A stretch of DNA of 47,646 bases from Chthonomonadaceae bacterium (GTDB lineage Bacteria; Armatimonadota; Chthonomonadetes; Chthonomonadales; Chthonomonadaceae): positions 1 through 47,646 of the forward strand of contig DAIDHN010000030.1 in assembly GCA_027459665.1 (NCBI GenBank), in the 5' to 3' direction. Both the position numbers and the translations under genes were made by a program. The notes beneath the pieces are model-generated. The model searched no databases and was not told where the DNA came from. It saw only the letters and a list, made by a program, of their open reading frames with translations. Shown here one piece after another: positions 9,191 to 17,353 of the stretch. Numbering within the stretch: the first letter of the stretch is position 1; every line of letters begins with the position of its first letter.

Positions 9191-9254
9191 GCGGTTTAGG
9201 CAACCGCTCTTGGACTGCGGGTCTGTCGCCCGCATTTCGGCTCATGAACGAGCC
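9191..9254. other. Tandem small hairpins between two minus-strand genes
   Basis: Three short inverted repeats follow one another: GCGGTT/AACCGC (9191-9207), TGCGGG/CCCGCA (9216-9234) and GGCTC/GAGCC (9239-9254, overlapping the end of the DUF1844 gene). On the minus strand they lie between the DUF1844 stop and the next gene. No T-run follows. They could be an attenuator or a processing site; part of the layout resembles tRNA arms, but no T-arm is present. Confidence 0.35.
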
Positions 9255-9706
9255 ACGTAATTCATTCTCAAATCGCTCAATCTACGCTGCAATTCCCGGC
9301 GGTCTGCATCAGAAAGCCTGCTTCCCACTGCCTCCAGCAAAAAATGCACTGCATCTATGGCAAGTTTTGCCTCGGCGAGGTTTACATCGGTTTCCCCGGT
9401 TTTCGGGCTGGCCAGCAGCCCCAAAGAAACGCGTGCCAGGTTATCAAACAGCGGAATCAGCAGTGTCATCAATTCAGCAGTATCTGTTTGTACAGCCGCG
9501 AAGGTAAGCAGAGTGTATGGGTCTGGAAGGCCGCCTCCAGTACTCGGTTTTTCCTCTTCAGCGGCTGCGGCGCCGACATCCCGCCGCTCATCGCCAGCAG
9601 AAGCAGATGCCGTATCTGTCACATTTTGCACATCGGCATTTTTCACTGCAGCAACGCTCGAACGCCTGTCGGAAACCTCAAAATCCGAAGCGCCTTCTTC
9701 CATCAT
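9242..9706 (-). CDS. DUF1844 domain protein
   Basis: The C-terminal ~90 residues match DUF1844: DPYTLLTFAAVQTDTAEL, an LLIPLFDNLARVSLGLL helix, then NLAEAKLAIDAVHFLLEAV and the closing RLSDLRMNYV. The function of the domain is unknown. The N-terminal ~60 residues are low-complexity and charged. The frame extends to a TTG at 9739 with no ribosome site. The ATG at 9706 follows GGGAGG by 12 bases and is preferred, giving 154 residues. It is transcribed toward the hypothetical gene at 9155. The region 9740-9876 upstream is A/T-run rich and must hold its promoter; no clear one was seen. Confidence 0.8.
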   Translation of the reverse strand: MMEEGASDFEVSDRRSSVAAVKNADVQNVTDTASASAGDERRDVGAAAAEEEKPSTGGGLPDPYTLLTFAAVQTDTAELMTLLIPLFDNLARVSLGLLASPKTGETDVNLAEAKLAIDAVHFLLEAVGSRLSDADRRELQRRLSDLRMNYVARS

Positions 9707-9876
9707 TTTCTGAGTTTGCCTCCCGATTTTGTGAGTCAAAGTATATCATGCCCACGCTGAAAATGCAACGTTTGAAAGAGGTTTTTTAAAAAATTTTTCC
9801 GGTTTTTTTCAGCAGAAAAAACAGGCAGGTCATTGCCCTCTCCACTGACCGCAAATGCTCTGCAGCCCGCCTGCTA

Positions 9877-10668
9877 TCAGGCTGAATGCCCTGATGCAGA
9901 CTGATCAGGATAATGCCAGAAAGCAGCGCCGCGCATTTTTTCTGCCAGCACATGGTTGGTCATATCAAGCTGCAGCGGCGTTACCGAAACATACCCTTCC
10001 TCCAGCACATGCACATCCGAGCCGGCTTCTGTGTTGTTCACGCGAGGCACACCGGCCTGCCAGTAGTAAGGCCGGCCTGAGGGGTCGTGCCTTTCCACCA
10101 CACGTTCTTCGTATTCCCTGCTGCCCTGAAAGGTATACCGCAGCCCCCGCACAACTCCCTGAGGAACGTTTACATTCAGCAGGGTATGGGCAGGCAGCGG
10201 ATTTTCCAGTATCTTCTGCGCTATCCAGAGCGTTATTTCAGCAGCCAGGGTGTAATCGGGCGCGGCATCCCTTTCTTCCTTCAGAACCAGTGAAACCGCC
10301 AGAGAGGGTATGCCCAGCACTGCGCCCTCCATGGCCGCAGAAACAGTGCCGCTGTAGGTTACGTCCCAGCCCAGATTAGCGCCAGCGTTTATGCCCGAAA
10401 CAACCAGGTCGCACTGGCTCAGCATAATCACATCGTATCCCAGCGCTACGCAGTCGGTGGGGGTGCCGCTGACTGCATACCCCGTGCCTCCCGGCAGAGA
10501 AACCTGCGCTATGCGCAGGGGTTTGTGCAGTGTTATGGCATGCCCTGCGGCGCTGCGCGGGCGTTCTGGCGCCACCACAAACACCTCACCCAGCCGGCTC
10601 AGGCTGCTGCGCGCCTCCAAAATACCGGGGGCATAAATTCCATCGTCGTTCACAAGCAGTATTCGCAC
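9877..10668 (-). CDS. surE: 5'/3'-nucleotidase SurE
   Basis: SurE is a metal-dependent phosphatase that removes phosphate from nucleoside monophosphates, often linked to stationary-phase survival. The metal ligands are in ILLVNDDGIYAPGI near the N-terminus. SAAGHAITLHKPLR, SGTPTDCVALG, VVSGINAGANLGWDVTYSGTVSAAMEG and the C-terminal SVTPLQLDMT are all family hallmarks. The open frame runs far upstream, but homology begins at VRILLV. The GTG at 10668 follows GGAG by 6 bases and gives a normal 263 residues. It is divergent from the oxidoreductase at 10798; the 129-base gap is a shared control region. Confidence 0.95.
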   Translation of the reverse strand: MRILLVNDDGIYAPGILEARSSLSRLGEVFVVAPERPRSAAGHAITLHKPLRIAQVSLPGGTGYAVSGTPTDCVALGYDVIMLSQCDLVVSGINAGANLGWDVTYSGTVSAAMEGAVLGIPSLAVSLVLKEERDAAPDYTLAAEITLWIAQKILENPLPAHTLLNVNVPQGVVRGLRYTFQGSREYEERVVERHDPSGRPYYWQAGVPRVNNTEAGSDVHVLEEGYVSVTPLQLDMTNHVLAEKMRGAAFWHYPDQSASGHSA

Positions 10669-10740
10669 ATTTTGCTCCAGACCATGCAGGAGTTTTTCTC
10701 CGGCATCTCGAAAATGGTACTGTACACGCACTCTACTTTT

Positions 10741-10758
10741 ATTGTGGCGCATTGTGGC
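10741..10758. promoter_or_regulatory. 10-bp-spaced direct repeat in a divergent promoter region
   Basis: ATTGTGGC occurs twice, at 10741-10748 and 10751-10758, exactly one helical turn apart, in the 129-base space between surE and the divergent oxidoreductase gene. A same-face tandem repeat in this position suggests a regulator site. No known operator matches it. Confidence 0.35.
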
Positions 10759-10797
10759 ACAAACAGGCCGCTTCCTGCCATACGGAGTCAAACAAAC

Positions 10798-11799
10798 ATG
10801 CCTACCCATCCTCCTGTAAAAACCGCTATTCTCTCTTTTGCCCATCTGCATGCCGACAGTTATGCCCATGCGCTCGCCACTCACCCGGGCACAACTCTTG
10901 CAGGCATTGCAGACCATGATGCAGAACGCGCGCGCCGCAAGGCAGCACAGTTTGGCACCACCGCCTATGAAAGCTATGAGGCGCTGCTTGCCAGCAGGGA
11001 TATAGACGCAGTGGTAGTCTGCTCTGAAAACATGCGCCATCCTCAGCTTGTAAAAATGGCGGCGGCGGCAGGCAAGCATGTACTGTGCGAAAAACCCCTT
11101 GCCGCTTCGGTGCAGCATGGCCAGGAAATGATAGACGCATGCAGTAAAGCCGGCGTGCTGCTTATGACAGCTTTTCCATGCCGCTATTCACCCGTAATGC
11201 AGCGCATGAAAGCTGTGCTGGAAAGCGGAAAAGCAGGCAAAATTCTCGCATTGAGGGGCACCAACCGGGGCGCCAACCCGGGCGGATGGTTCTGCAACCC
11301 GGCTGAATCGGGAGGGGGAGCCGTAATAGACCATACCGTGCACGTTACAGACCTGATGCGCTGGATTTTGAAAAGCGAGGTGCAAGAAGTATACGCCGAA
11401 ATCAGCAATGGCATACAGCATGCAAATTTTGATGACGCAGCATTTCTTAGCCTTACTTTCGACAACGGAGTGTTTGCCACCCTCGATGCCTCCTGGTCGC
11501 GCCCAAAATCTTTTCCTACCTGGGGAGATGTCACCCTGGAAGCAGTAACCGAACTGGGAACTGTTTCGATGGATATGTTCAGCCAGAACCTTACCCTCTA
11601 TTCAGACAAAACCGGCAGGGTTTCGTGGCACAACTGGGGCGGCAGCATGGATTACGGGCTGATTGGCGCATTTGCAGGCGCTGTTGCCAAAAACGAGCCT
11701 GCGCCAGTTTCTGGCGAAGACGGGTTGCGTGCAGCAGAAGTCGCACTGGCAGCATACAGATCTGCAGAACAGACAGCGCCTGTTCACCTGCCTCTCTAG
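10798..11799 (+). CDS. Gfo/Idh/MocA family oxidoreductase
   Basis: A 333-residue NAD(P)-dependent dehydrogenase of the glucose-fructose oxidoreductase/inositol dehydrogenase type. The N-terminal Rossmann half runs through LAGIADHDAERARRKAAQFG and AVVVCSENMRHPQLVKMAAA to the family motif KHVLCEKPLA (~residue 97). GGGAVIDHTVHVTDLMRW carries the catalytic-site Asp-His of the C-terminal domain. The substrate, probably a sugar or cyclitol, cannot be told. The ATG at 10798 follows ACGGAG by 10 bases; open frame further upstream overlaps surE and is not homologous. It is followed by a spacer with a promoter candidate for the GGDEF gene. Confidence 0.88.
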   Translation: MPTHPPVKTAILSFAHLHADSYAHALATHPGTTLAGIADHDAERARRKAAQFGTTAYESYEALLASRDIDAVVVCSENMRHPQLVKMAAAAGKHVLCEKPLAASVQHGQEMIDACSKAGVLLMTAFPCRYSPVMQRMKAVLESGKAGKILALRGTNRGANPGGWFCNPAESGGGAVIDHTVHVTDLMRWILKSEVQEVYAEISNGIQHANFDDAAFLSLTFDNGVFATLDASWSRPKSFPTWGDVTLEAVTELGTVSMDMFSQNLTLYSDKTGRVSWHNWGGSMDYGLIGAFAGAVAKNEPAPVSGEDGLRAAEVALAAYRSAEQTAPVHLPL

Positions 11800-11822
11800 T
11801 TTCTATACTGTACTGCCAATAA
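11795..11822 (+). promoter_or_regulatory. Sigma28-like promoter candidate upstream of the GGDEF gene
   Basis: TCTAGTTT (11795-11802), 12 bases, then GCCAATAA (11815-11822). Against the flagellar consensus TAAAGTTT and GCCGATAA the matches are 6/8 and 7/8, with a spacer one base longer than the E. coli N11. The same N12 spacing is found at the fliM and sigma-gene candidates. A sigma70-like TATACT (11804-11809) overlaps it, so the assignment is not unique. It lies about 50 bases before the ATG at 11871. Confidence 0.4.
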
Positions 11823-11870
11823 TCTGCCGAATACGCACAAATTGCAAAGGAAGGGCGTTTACAGGGCAGA

Positions 11871-13376
11871 ATGAAGGCCAATTTATTACCTCTGCATACT
11901 GCAAAAATGTGGCTTGCATGGCTGTTCCCGCTGGCAGGCAGCGGCATGCTGTTTTTGCTGCTGCATTTTTACCCTTCTCTGCACCGCGCTGCAGCAGACT
12001 CTGCAGAGCTGCTGCTCCCCCTGTTTTGCTGGGCTGCTGTACACAACCTTGCGGCAGCAAGAAGGTTCAACAGCTTTGTTGAATACAGTGCAGACGGATT
12101 TTTCATGTTTGATGCAAAGGGCAGGCTGCTTTACATCAACCACATGGTCGAAAAAGCGCTGGGGGTAAGCCGCAGGCAGGTTGCCGGCTTGTCGCTGCAT
12201 GCCATGCTGCAGAGCATGGGCTGCCTGGAATTGGAACCTGCAATACAGGCTGCAGCACGTGCAAAAAACTCTACCTGCCTTGAAATCTACTATGCCGCGC
12301 AGCAAAAATGGTACAGCATGCACGTTTACCCCACCCGCTGCTGTACATCATTCAGCCTGCACGACATCACCAACCGGCGGGAACAGGAAAGGGCCATGGC
12401 GCAATTTCAGGCGCTGGTAGAAACCTGCCCGCTTGTTGTTCTCATCACCAGCCCCGAAGGCGCGCTGAATTATGTAAACAATGCGGCCAGGCACATTCTG
12501 GGCGACTGTCAAACAGATGCATGCAAACACTTCAGCCTGTCTGATGCACTCGCCCCCTCTATTTACCAGAAAATACTGGGCGAAACCCTGCTGCATGGCA
12601 AATGGCAGGGTGAAATTCCCCTCTCGGCAGCAGATGGCAAAACCATTGAAATGCAAACCAGCATGCTGCAGATACTGGCCCCCAACACCAGGGAGGTACT
12701 GGGGATTGGCCTTATTATGCAAGATGTGACACAGCAAAACTGGCTTGCGCTGCAGCTGCAGCAAAATATCACCTATATGCAAGACCAGAATATAGAACTT
12801 GAAATGCAGCGGGAAGAACTGGAGATGTCGCACAGGGCGCTGGCAAATGCAAATGCAGAACTTGAGGCCAAAAACAGCTATCTCTCTACCCTTGCCACCA
12901 CCGACGGGCTTACCGGCCTTTATAATCACAGGGCTTTTCAAGAGATGCTGCTGAAAGAATTTCAGCGGGCGCACCGATACCACAATGCTCTCTCGCTGGT
13001 ACTGCTGGATGTAGACTATTTCAAACAGTACAACGATTCATACGGCCATCCGGCAGGCGACAGAGTGCTGCACACGGTTGCCCAAATTATTGCGCAAAAC
13101 TGCCGTGAATCAGATGTAGTGGCACGATACGGGGGAGAAGAGTTTGCACTTATTTTGCCCGAAACTGGCCTGCAAGACGCCAAAACAACCGCAGAGCGCA
13201 TTCGGGCAGCAATAGAACAATATGACTGGGAGCTTCGGCCCATCACAGTGAGTCAGGGAGTGGCCTCCCTGACTCCGGCCTGCGCCAGTTCTGCCAGCCT
13301 TGTAGAAGAAGCAGATGCGGCGCTGTACAAGTCTAAAGCAGGCGGCAGAAACAGGGTGACTGCGGCGGCAGCCTAA
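11871..13376 (+). CDS. PAS-PAS-GGDEF diguanylate cyclase
   Basis: A 501-residue cyclase that makes the second messenger c-di-GMP from two GTP. Order: an N-terminal hydrophobic region (~13-55) that looks like one or two membrane segments, a PAS domain (FNSFVEYSADGFFMFD), a second PAS domain (FQALVETCPLVVLIT), a coiled coil rich in Glu/Gln/Leu (~290-335), then the GGDEF domain. The active-site signature is GGEEF (421-425), and the inhibitory RxxD site is present (RESD, 412-415). It should therefore be active and product-inhibited. It stands alone between two intergenic regions. A sigma28-like promoter candidate upstream would tie it to motility control. Confidence 0.93.
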   Translation: MKANLLPLHTAKMWLAWLFPLAGSGMLFLLLHFYPSLHRAAADSAELLLPLFCWAAVHNLAAARRFNSFVEYSADGFFMFDAKGRLLYINHMVEKALGVSRRQVAGLSLHAMLQSMGCLELEPAIQAAARAKNSTCLEIYYAAQQKWYSMHVYPTRCCTSFSLHDITNRREQERAMAQFQALVETCPLVVLITSPEGALNYVNNAARHILGDCQTDACKHFSLSDALAPSIYQKILGETLLHGKWQGEIPLSAADGKTIEMQTSMLQILAPNTREVLGIGLIMQDVTQQNWLALQLQQNITYMQDQNIELEMQREELEMSHRALANANAELEAKNSYLSTLATTDGLTGLYNHRAFQEMLLKEFQRAHRYHNALSLVLLDVDYFKQYNDSYGHPAGDRVLHTVAQIIAQNCRESDVVARYGGEEFALILPETGLQDAKTTAERIRAAIEQYDWELRPITVSQGVASLTPACASSASLVEEADAALYKSKAGGRNRVTAAAA

Positions 13377-13408
13377 GGCAGGCTGTGCCCCCCTGCATTG
13401 ACCGTGCA

Positions 13409-13438
13409 AGGGCGCATTTTTCAAATGCAGTGCGCCCT
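13409..13438. terminator. Hairpin between convergent genes
   Basis: AGGGCGCA (13409-13416) pairs with TGCGCCCT (13431-13438), with further ATTT/AAAT pairing inside. It lies between the GGDEF gene and the convergent gene ending at 13452. No clear T-run is present, so it is a probable two-way terminator or 3'-end hairpin. Confidence 0.45.
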
Positions 13439-13451
13439 CTGCAGGCACTTG

Positions 13452-13961
13452 TCAGCCGTTTCGGTGTGTGGGAGTGGGCACCGTAGAGTCGAATACAGTG
13501 GTGTCGTGCTCAAAATACCCCGCAGCGCGCAGAGAGCGAATGTCGCCTTCAAGCGGGGTGCCCGTAGGCTGGCATCCCGTTTCGCCCTTCAGGGTGAGGT
13601 GTACCCCGTAAATCGCCTCCATCATATTGCGCAGCACATTCACCTGGGCAAGCGCATACATATCTTTCATATCCACAGCCGATGCGCCCGTAGCATAATC
13701 CAGCACATGTGCGCGCACCTCGCGCAAATCTTCTTCCAGGTCTTCCGCTGCGCCCATATGAATGTAAAGTTCGCCCGGCGTTACATCAAAAACATCGGGA
13801 GCCTCTTCATGGCCAGCCCGCACGCGGTCATCAGGAGAAAACCCCGCCTTGCGCGCCTCCCGCAGCTTCTTCAGGGCATCTGAAGCCTGCCCGTACATAT
13901 ACCTTACCGCCTCACTTGCAACCTCTTGTGAAACCTGTGTGATTGTAGCTTGCTTTTGCAT
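13452..13961 (-). CDS. Hypothetical protein, ~169 residues
   Basis: Not recognised. It is a soluble, mostly helical protein: an N-terminal helix ITQVSQEVASEAVRYMYG, a charged middle (LKKLREARKAGFSPDDRVRAG), an acidic helix AAEDLEEDLREVRAHVL, and a Thr/Pro-rich C-terminus. The ATG at 13961 follows GGGAGGG by 5 bases and is chosen over an upstream start at 13985 that lacks a ribosome site. There is no signal peptide. It is convergent with the GGDEF gene and divergent from the DUF1003 gene. Confidence 0.6.
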   Translation of the reverse strand: MQKQATITQVSQEVASEAVRYMYGQASDALKKLREARKAGFSPDDRVRAGHEEAPDVFDVTPGELYIHMGAAEDLEEDLREVRAHVLDYATGASAVDMKDMYALAQVNVLRNMMEAIYGVHLTLKGETGCQPTGTPLEGDIRSLRAAGYFEHDTTVFDSTVPTPTHRNG

Positions 13962-14147
13962 TGCAACCCTCCCCTGTGATAACACATATCATACTGCAGA
14001 ATAATCATGCGCCGCACTGCCCTGGCGATAACAGAATGTTCTGCATGCCGGCAGCAAATTCCTTCTTATTCCTGTGCAAATTGCATGTATACTGTTCTCG
14101 TCGGCATTGCACGTACGTCTATCATCGACTACAAAGGAAATCAGACC

Positions 14148-14699
14148 ATGGAATTGCAGGGACACAAAACTCCTCCCCAGCTGCTTGAGATTTGGAGAAG
14201 GCATCACGCTCCTACTAAAAACGTAAACAACCAGTTCCAGCAAGGCTTGAGTCCGCTCGACAAGCTTGCCGCCGCCATCACCTCCAAAGTGGGGTCTATG
14301 GGATTCTTCTTTATCATTCTCGCCTGGACTATTCTCTGGTGCGGCTACAACATCCTTGCCTCTGAAGTGCCAGCTCTGCACTGGAAGGCATTCGATCCGT
14401 TTCCGGCATTTGTCGCATACCTGCTCATGAGCAACGTGATTCAAATTCTTCTCATGCCTCTCATTATGGTCGGGCAGGAAGTGCAGGGCAGGCACTCTGA
14501 AATGAGAGCCGAAAACGATTTTGAAATAAACCAGAAAGCAGAGCAGGAAGTAGAGATGCTGCTGTATCAGCTGCAGTATCAGCAGCATCTTTTGCTGGCC
14601 CTTGCCCAAACCCAGGGGCTGAAAATGCAAGAGCTTATTCAGCAGGTAGAAGCCGCAATCGGGCCGCCGCCTGCCCCCAAACCTGTGCAGAAAGACTAA
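14148..14699 (+). CDS. DUF1003 membrane protein
   Basis: A 183-residue inner-membrane protein of the DUF1003 group. Two membrane segments are visible (SMGFFFIILAWTILWCGYNI and FVAYLLMSNVIQILLMPLIM), followed by the typical GQEVQGRHSEMRAENDFEIN and a Glu/Gln-rich coiled coil (KAEQEVEMLLYQLQYQQ). Its function is unknown. The frame is open to 14007, but the ATG at 14148 follows AAAGGA and gives the usual N-terminus. A TATACT -10-like box lies about 55 bases upstream without a convincing -35. Confidence 0.88.
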   Translation: MELQGHKTPPQLLEIWRRHHAPTKNVNNQFQQGLSPLDKLAAAITSKVGSMGFFFIILAWTILWCGYNILASEVPALHWKAFDPFPAFVAYLLMSNVIQILLMPLIMVGQEVQGRHSEMRAENDFEINQKAEQEVEMLLYQLQYQQHLLLALAQTQGLKMQELIQQVEAAIGPPPAPKPVQKD

Positions 14700-14776
14700 A
14701 TAAGCGCATTCACAAAAACTGCATAAATACCGGTTTTTCAAACCGAGCCGGCGCAACAGGCAAAGATACCAGAGTA

Positions 14777-14805
14777 TTGAAGAAAAAGGTAGTGCATAAT
14801 AATTT
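14777..14805 (+). promoter_or_regulatory. Sigma70-like promoter candidate
   Basis: TTGAAG (14777-14782), 17 bases, TAATTT (14800-14805), in the 200-base spacer between the DUF1003 gene and the YgiT-type gene. It is placed to drive the gene at 14901. Confidence 0.4.
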
Positions 14806-14900
14806 GTACGCAGATTAGAAAGATTTTATTTTCGATGCGCAAATGCCAAATTCAGCGCGAGTGCGCCGGCCCGGTTTTGGCAAAGACAAGGAGCCTGCTA

Positions 14901-15173
14901 ATGGATAATCATACAGGATTTCCGCTGCACCAGACCTCATTGTGTCCCTGTGGCGGAATATGCATACCCGGGCAAGTTACGTTTTCGCTTCCAGGCAGAC
15001 CAACCCCTGCTGCCCTGGTGCGCAATGTGCCTGCCGAAATATGCCAGAATTGTGGCGAGGCGCAGTTTAGCCTGAACACTACCCTGCAGCTGATGTCGCT
15101 GCTGCAAAACAAAAAAACTCCGCAGGATTTCGCCGTTATTCCCATCTTCGACATGGGTATACCAGAAGAATAA
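14901..15173 (+). CDS. YgiT-type zinc finger protein
   Basis: A 90-residue protein with two CxxC-type knuckles: CPCGG near the N-terminus and VPAEICQNCGEAQFS in the middle, the arrangement of the YgiT/MqsA N-terminal zinc domain. In antitoxins this domain is usually followed by a helix-turn-helix DNA-binding domain. Here only a short tail follows, and no toxin-like gene is next to it, so an antitoxin role is unproved. The ATG at 14901 follows AAGGAG by 8 bases; the longer frame from 14835 lacks a ribosome site. Confidence 0.75.
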   Translation: MDNHTGFPLHQTSLCPCGGICIPGQVTFSLPGRPTPAALVRNVPAEICQNCGEAQFSLNTTLQLMSLLQNKKTPQDFAVIPIFDMGIPEE

Positions 15174-15189
15174 TGCTGGCATTGTAACC

Positions 15190-15651
15190 ATGTCTCGAAT
15201 GGAATTTACCTGTGAACTACGCTCCCCGCTTGCAGAAGTATGGCAATTTCACAACCGCATAGAGTCGCTGTTTCTACTCACTCCCCCCCAAAAGCATGCA
15301 CGCCTGCTCAGCCCCCCTGATGCCATGCGCACAGGCGCAGTGTACAAAATACAAGTGCTGCAGTTTGGCCTGATACCTGTTCGCATCTGGTCTGAAATCA
15401 TACAGTACACCCCGCCTGCAGGTTTCATAGACAGGCAGGTGCCGGGGCATGGCCCGTTTGCATATTGGACCCACGAACACCGGTTTACCGCAATTACCAG
15501 CGAAACCACTCTGCTTACAGATATTGTAGACTACCAGATGCCGTTTGGCAGAGCTGGCGCACTGGTAAACAGCCTGCTTGTGCAAAGAGACATAGAGCGC
15601 ATGTTTGCCTATCGGCATCAGATCACGCGCAGCATACTGGAAGCGCCTTAG
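15190..15651 (+). CDS. SRPBCC family protein
   Basis: A 153-residue protein with the START-like fold that forms a hydrophobic pocket. The N-terminal strand MEFTCELRSPLAEVWQFH, the YKIQVLQFGLIPVRIWSEII strands and the IVDYQMPFGRAGALVNSLLV segment leading into the long C-terminal helix are typical of the cyclase/dehydrase-like SRPBCC group. The ligand is unknown. It is close to the YgiT-type gene (16-base gap), so probably cotranscribed with it. Its stop codon overlaps the stop of convergent fliP by 4 bases. Confidence 0.85.
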   Translation: MSRMEFTCELRSPLAEVWQFHNRIESLFLLTPPQKHARLLSPPDAMRTGAVYKIQVLQFGLIPVRIWSEIIQYTPPAGFIDRQVPGHGPFAYWTHEHRFTAITSETTLLTDIVDYQMPFGRAGALVNSLLVQRDIERMFAYRHQITRSILEAP

Positions 15652-16469
15652 CGAAACCCGCGCACCAGCGAGCCTATCAGCAGCGTCCAGCCATCCGCCA
15701 TTACAAACAGCAGCAGTTTGGCTGGCAGCGAAACCACTGTAGGCGGCAGCATCATCATGCCCATGCTCATCAGGGTAGAGGCAACCACCAGGTCTATTAC
15801 CAGAAACGGCAGGTAAATGTAGAAGCCTATAATGAAGGCCGTTTTCAGTTCGCTGGTAAGAAAGGCAGGTATCAGGGTAAGCATTTCTACATCATGTGCG
15901 GTGCGCGGCCTGGGGCTGTGCGAAAGGTTGATGAAAAACGCGAGGTCTGTTTTGTAGGTTTGCCTTATCATAAAGCTTCGCATGGGGTCTTCCGCCCTGG
16001 CGAGCGCCTGCGGCAGGCTGATGCTTTTCTTCATATAAGGCTGCAGGGCATTTTTGTTGATGGCGTTGATGGTAGGCTGCATCACAAAAAAGGTAAGAAA
16101 CAGGGCCAGCCCTATCATAACCTGGTTGGGCGGAATTTGGGGTGTGCCCAGCGCGCTGCGCAAAATGCTGAATACAATGACTATGCGTGTAAACGCCGTG
16201 GTAAGCAGAATAATGGAGGGCGCAAGAGTAAGCACCGTCATCAGCAGCAGAATTTGCAGGGTAACTGCAACCTGCTGCGGGTTGTGCGCAGTGCCTATGC
16301 CCATTTGCACCGTAGGCACGGGCATGCCCGCTCCCTGGGCCATGGCGCCGCCCGCGCAAAGCAGCGAAGCGAACACGCAAAGCGTGAGGCACCTTTTTAT
16401 CAGGCCGGCGCGGCGCAGCTCGCTGCACACGCGCCGCAGCCGTTTTTCAACTGCCTGCCAGGCTCTCAA
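15648..16469 (-). CDS. fliP: Flagellar export apparatus protein FliP
   Basis: FliP is a core channel protein of the flagellar type III export gate. A signal peptide (LCVFASLLCAGGAMAQ) is followed by the periplasmic start and four membrane segments. Hallmarks are SIILLTTAFTRIVIVFSILR, GTPQIPPNQVMIGLALFLT, the DLAFF region, and IPAFLTSELKTAFIIGFYIY near the C-terminus. The gene starts with TTG at 16469, overlapping the fliO stop; the stretch GGAGGAGGAGC just before it is a strong ribosome site inside fliO. fliQ and fliR do not follow; the next gene is convergent. Confidence 0.96.
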   Translation of the reverse strand: MRAWQAVEKRLRRVCSELRRAGLIKRCLTLCVFASLLCAGGAMAQGAGMPVPTVQMGIGTAHNPQQVAVTLQILLLMTVLTLAPSIILLTTAFTRIVIVFSILRSALGTPQIPPNQVMIGLALFLTFFVMQPTINAINKNALQPYMKKSISLPQALARAEDPMRSFMIRQTYKTDLAFFINLSHSPRPRTAHDVEMLTLIPAFLTSELKTAFIIGFYIYLPFLVIDLVVASTLMSMGMMMLPPTVVSLPAKLLLFVMADGWTLLIGSLVRGFR

Positions 16470-17350
16470 AGCTCCTCCTCCACCTCGTTCACTGTGCGCA
16501 GCCTGCGCATGGTTCGGGTAAGGGCAAGGCTTGCCTCCTGCACTGCCTCATCCAGCCCGCCGGCGAGTGCAGAAGGCAGCAGACCAGAAGCAGAAAAATC
16601 CATACCATCCATATCCGCTGCCGCAGCCTGCATAAGCGCACGAAAATCGTTGTCAGAAGACATGCCCTGCTGGCTGAATTCTGAAATGAGGGCAACGCTG
16701 CCTCCGCTTACCCCAAGCAGCAGCAGTTTGCCGCGTACTTCCACCAGCGCCAGGTTGCTGCCTCCCAGCGGGGTGCTTTCCACCAGCCGTATATGCGTTC
16801 CCTGCTGCACCGGCCGCGCGGCATCGGCTGGCCGCAAACGCGCCAGCAGCCCTCCCGCAGGGCGTTTTGCCGAAGGCGGCACAGCGGCATTCACAGGCAG
16901 AAAACCCGTACGCTGCTGCACTTTTTTCAACAGATGCAGCGCACCCATAATCAGAAGCAGAGTAGGCAGCAGATATGCCAGCATCTTCCACCCCTGTGCA
17001 AGCGCTGCAGCCGGGCTGCTGATGGGTTCTGCGCCGCCGTGCGAAAAGGCATCGGGCCGTGTCTGGCCAAAAATTGAATTGCCGCTCTGCAATGCTGCAG
17101 CGCCCTGCTGCTTCACGCTGCCAATTACTGCTGCAGGCGCAGGGGCGGCGGCAGGCTGCGAAGCCGCTGTTTTTTTGGCAGCAGGTGCGACAGCATTTGG
17201 CATTGCATGCCGGTCTGTATGCTCTAGCCTCCAGTGCCGCAGCCAGCCGGCTCTCCACTCTCGCTTCCAGCGTGGAGATGCCTGCACGGCATGCACGCAA
17301 AACAGCAGCAAACACAAACTCAGCATTCCGCAGACAATTCGCTTTTGCAT
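16466..17350 (-). CDS. fliO: Flagellar biosynthesis protein FliO
   Basis: FliO is a membrane protein that helps assemble the FliP ring. The 294 residues start with a signal-like segment (MLSLCLLLFCVHAVQA), then an Ala/Pro-rich periplasmic linker and one membrane segment (MLAYLLPTLLLIMGALHLL). A FliO/YopJ-like cytoplasmic beta region follows (IRLVESTPLGGSNLALVEVRG then LLLLGVSGGSVALI). It is longer than many FliO proteins because of the linker and an acidic tail (VNEVEEEL). It sits 3 bases after fliN and overlaps fliP, a normal fliMNOP order. Confidence 0.9.
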   Translation of the reverse strand: MQKRIVCGMLSLCLLLFCVHAVQASPRWKREWRAGWLRHWRLEHTDRHAMPNAVAPAAKKTAASQPAAAPAPAAVIGSVKQQGAAALQSGNSIFGQTRPDAFSHGGAEPISSPAAALAQGWKMLAYLLPTLLLIMGALHLLKKVQQRTGFLPVNAAVPPSAKRPAGGLLARLRPADAARPVQQGTHIRLVESTPLGGSNLALVEVRGKLLLLGVSGGSVALISEFSQQGMSSDNDFRALMQAAAADMDGMDFSASGLLPSALAGGLDEAVQEASLALTRTMRRLRTVNEVEEEL

Positions 17351-17353
17351 GGC

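Noticed and set aside
9185-9255. A tRNA gene with anticodon TGG
   Set aside because: The D-like and anticodon-like arms are suggestive, but there is no T-arm consensus and no acceptor stem.
9707-9739. TTG start at 9739 for the DUF1844 gene
   Set aside because: No ribosome site before it, whereas the ATG at 9706 has GGGAGG upstream.
10669-11118. N-terminal extension of SurE by ~150 residues
   Set aside because: Homology starts at the GTG at 10668 with its own ribosome site; the extension lies opposite the oxidoreductase gene.
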